Below are positions 5,512 through 6,526 of a stretch of DNA of 6,526 bases, in pieces. The notes under the pieces are model-generated. The model was not told the DNA's origin, did not search any database, and saw nothing but the letters and a program-made list of their open reading frames with translations. Position numbers and translations under genes: made by a program. The DNA comes from Leptolyngbyaceae cyanobacterium M65_K2018_010 (GTDB taxonomy: Bacteria > Cyanobacteriota > Cyanobacteriia > Phormidesmidales > Phormidesmidaceae), in NCBI GenBank assembly GCA_015295885.1, contig DVEE01000360.1, positions 1 to 6,526 of the forward strand. Direction: 5' to 3'. Numbering within the stretch: the first letter of the stretch is position 1; each line of letters starts with the position of its first letter.

Positions 5512-6229
5512 GGCCACGGCTCACCACCAGCACCCCCATCAGCCCCCCGGCAATGGGGTAGTGCACCGCCTCGGCAAAACCCGCCGCACGGGCTAGGGCC
5601 ACCTGTTCTGGGCCGGTGGGGAAACGATCAACGCTGGGAGCAATATAGGTGTATTCCTCTGTCAACCCCAGTTCGCTCGCCGCTGGCACTACAACCCCCT
5701 CCAAATACCACCGCTGAAATTGCTCTATCCAGGTATTCTGGGGGCGATGAAAGTCCAAAATCGCCGCAGTGGCTCCCGGCTTCAACACCCGCCTCAATTC
5801 AACTAGCCCCTGATCCAGATCAGATAGGTTCCGCAGACCATAACCCATCGTGACGGCATCAAAGCTGCAATCATCGAAGGGCAGATGCAGAGCATTTCCT
5901 CGCACCCAATGAATAGACGTCGGCAAGACCATCCGGCCCACTCGCCGCTCAGCTACGGCTAACTGCTCTGACGAAAAGTCCACCCCATAGACCTGCCCAG
6001 TGCTTCCCACCTGGTGAGCCAGGAGGATAGCCAAGTCCCCACTACCGCAGCACACATCTAGGCAGGTATCGCCCTTGGCCGCCCCACTCCACCGCACCGC
6101 CATATGCTTCCAGACTCGATGCAAACCCAAGCTAAGGCGTTGGTTCAGCTGATCGTAAACCGGGGCAATGCGGTCAAAAATTCCCTGAATATCCCTGGCC
6201 GTTGGCCGGGTTGGTTGTGCGAGTCCCAC
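5498..6229 (-). CDS. menG: Demethylphylloquinone/demethylmenaquinone methyltransferase MenG (UbiE family)
   Basis: SAM-dependent C-methyltransferase for the last methylation of the naphthoquinone ring. In cyanobacteria it converts 2-phytyl-1,4-naphthoquinone to phylloquinone, the A1 cofactor of photosystem I (menaquinone in some species). From the GTG at 6229 it has 243 residues, near the usual length. The UbiE start IQGIFDRIAPVYDQLNQRLS (residues 14-33) and motif I CLDVCCGSGDLA (56-67) are clear, followed by the acidic strand end YGVDFS, the LPFDDCSFDAVTMGYGLRNL region and RRVLKPG. The CCGSGD variant with paired Cys is common in this family. The frame stays open to a TTG at 6244, but that start lies inside a 13-base tandem duplication, so GTG 6229 is preferred. 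It is followed directly by the overlapping DUF445 gene and preceded by a roughly 120-base leader with hairpins. Assignment to phylloquinone rather than menaquinone is inferred from the cyanobacterial context. Confidence 0.93.
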   Translation of the reverse strand: MGLAQPTRPTARDIQGIFDRIAPVYDQLNQRLSLGLHRVWKHMAVRWSGAAKGDTCLDVCCGSGDLAILLAHQVGSTGQVYGVDFSSEQLAVAERRVGRMVLPTSIHWVRGNALHLPFDDCSFDAVTMGYGLRNLSDLDQGLVELRRVLKPGATAAILDFHRPQNTWIEQFQRWYLEGVVVPAASELGLTEEYTYIAPSVDRFPTGPEQVALARAAGFAEAVHYPIAGGLMGVLVVSRGHELV

Positions 6230-6242
6230 GTGCGAGTCCCAC
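6217..6242. repeat. Perfect 13-bp tandem duplication at the menG start
   Basis: GTGCGAGTCCCAC occurs twice head to tail (6217-6229 and 6230-6242) with no mismatch. Each copy, read on the minus strand, begins with GTG. Because 13 is not a multiple of three, only the GTG of the copy nearer the gene is in the menG frame; the outer copy places its GTG out of frame. Confidence 0.95.
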
Positions 6243-6294
6243 AATAACTGGTGTAATCAAGACCAACTTTTACTTTAGCGCTGGAGTTTGGAGT

Positions 6295-6309
6295 CAGCTA
6301 GAAAAGCTG
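6295..6309 (-). other. Short hairpin in the menG leader
   Basis: On the minus strand CAGCT and AGCTG form a 5-base stem with loop TTTCT. The stem is short, but the loop and adjoining arm are complementary to the loop of the hairpin at 6351-6380 (AGCTAGAAAA against TTTTCTAGCT), so the two may interact. The structural role is inference. Confidence 0.3.
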
Positions 6310-6350
6310 GTCATGTTCGTTACATAACTCTAGGCTCGGGCTGATCCCTT

Positions 6351-6380
6351 AGGGGCTCAAGTTTTCTAGCTTGAGCCCCT
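6351..6380 (-). other. Strong 11-bp hairpin at the end of the VOC gene
   Basis: AGGGGCTCAAG (6351-6361) and CTTGAGCCCCT (6370-6380) are perfect inverted copies with an 8-base loop. The VOC stop codon lies in the loop (6366-6368). The position suggests a 3' end or attenuation structure between the VOC gene and menG, but no T run follows on either strand, so it is not a classical Rho-independent terminator. Confidence 0.6.
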
Positions 6381-6526
6381 CACCTGACTCAGCTCAATGA
6401 TGTTGCCATCGGGATCCTGGGTAAACAGGGCAGCTCGGCCAGAAGCACTGGTTTGTACCGGGCAACCGGCCTCAACTAAAGCCTTATGAGCGATTGCCAG
6501 ATCTGCGACGGCTAGGGCCAAGTGAG
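6366..6526 (-). CDS. VOC (glyoxalase/bleomycin-resistance fold) protein, C-terminal part
   Basis: Partial gene entering from the right edge; only the last 52 codons are visible, ending at TAG. They read HLALAVADLAIAHKALVEAG, then a CPV turn, and further on RAALFTQDPDGNIIELSQ. This is the classic second beta-alpha-beta-beta-beta module of the vicinal oxygen chelate superfamily. His at fragment position 1 and Glu at 44 (in GNIIEL) sit where metal ligands normally lie, so a metal-dependent activity is likely. The substrate cannot be told from the fragment; the superfamily includes glyoxalase I, dioxygenases and antibiotic-binding proteins. The last few residues (VRGSS) are encoded by the arm of the hairpin that contains the stop codon. 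It lies upstream of menG on the same strand with about 136 bases between, so cotranscription is possible but not obvious. Confidence 0.85.
   Translation of the reverse strand, partial: HLALAVADLAIAHKALVEAGCPVQTSASGRAALFTQDPDGNIIELSQVRGSS

Noticed and set aside
5498..6244. TTG at 6244 as the menG start
   Set aside because: It adds only five codons made of duplicated sequence. TTG is a rarer start, and the GTG at 6229 leads straight into the conserved region.
6319..6328. GTTACATAAC as an NtcA-type operator upstream of menG
   Set aside because: NtcA sites are GTA-N8-TAC; this is GTTA-N2-TAAC with the wrong spacing.
6351..6380. Classical Rho-independent terminator
   Set aside because: The stem is strong, but no T-rich run follows it on either strand, so it is recorded as a hairpin only.
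1..6526. A defence system, mobile element or biosynthetic cluster
   Set aside because: All well-supported genes are housekeeping or conserved membrane proteins. I saw no transposase, recombinase, nuclease/toxin pair, CRISPR repeat, att site or shift in composition.

Overview
The window is chromosomal DNA from a cyanobacterium. The clearest marker is petN, the 29-residue subunit VIII of the cytochrome b6-f complex, which occurs only in oxygenic phototrophs. A cyanobacterial-type ClpP, a MenG-type quinone methyltransferase and three perfect copies of the HIP1 octamer GCGATCGC (about 0.1 expected by chance in 6.5 kb at equal base frequencies) agree with this. Base composition is moderately GC-rich and looks even throughout. 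I see no transposase, integrase, phage gene, CRISPR array, tRNA or rRNA.

Layout, left to right. A TerC-family membrane protein runs off the left edge on the minus strand (1-212). Divergent from it is a 218-residue protein of unknown function with conserved-looking ends and a Pro/Ala-rich middle (347-1003). It converges on clpP (minus, 1019-1624) with only 15 bases between the stops. A gene-free stretch of about 175 bases with decayed repeat-like sequence follows. Next is a four-helix membrane protein of unknown function (minus, 1801-2304), which diverges from petN (plus, 2377-2466). Just behind petN lies a 57-residue single-helix protein (2485-2658), followed by a likely Rho-independent terminator (2679-2719). 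Then comes rsmB, a 16S rRNA m5C methyltransferase (plus). Its open frame extends 27 codons upstream into a CT-rich repeat-like tract, so its start is uncertain.

The right side is a minus-strand cluster. In transcription order it is the 3' end of a VOC/glyoxalase-fold gene (6366-6526), a roughly 120-base leader with hairpins, menG, a DUF445 membrane protein whose start overlaps menG, and a possible 40-codon reading frame three bases behind DUF445 that runs into the 3' end of rsmB.

Functionally this is housekeeping: electron transport (petN), quinone synthesis (menG), protein turnover (clpP), ribosome maturation (rsmB) and several membrane proteins of unclear role. I do not find a convincing undescribed system. 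The points most worth a second look are the small petN-linked protein, the two-ended 218-residue protein, the 13-base tandem duplication across the menG start, the competing inverted repeats in the menG leader, and the small frame after DUF445.
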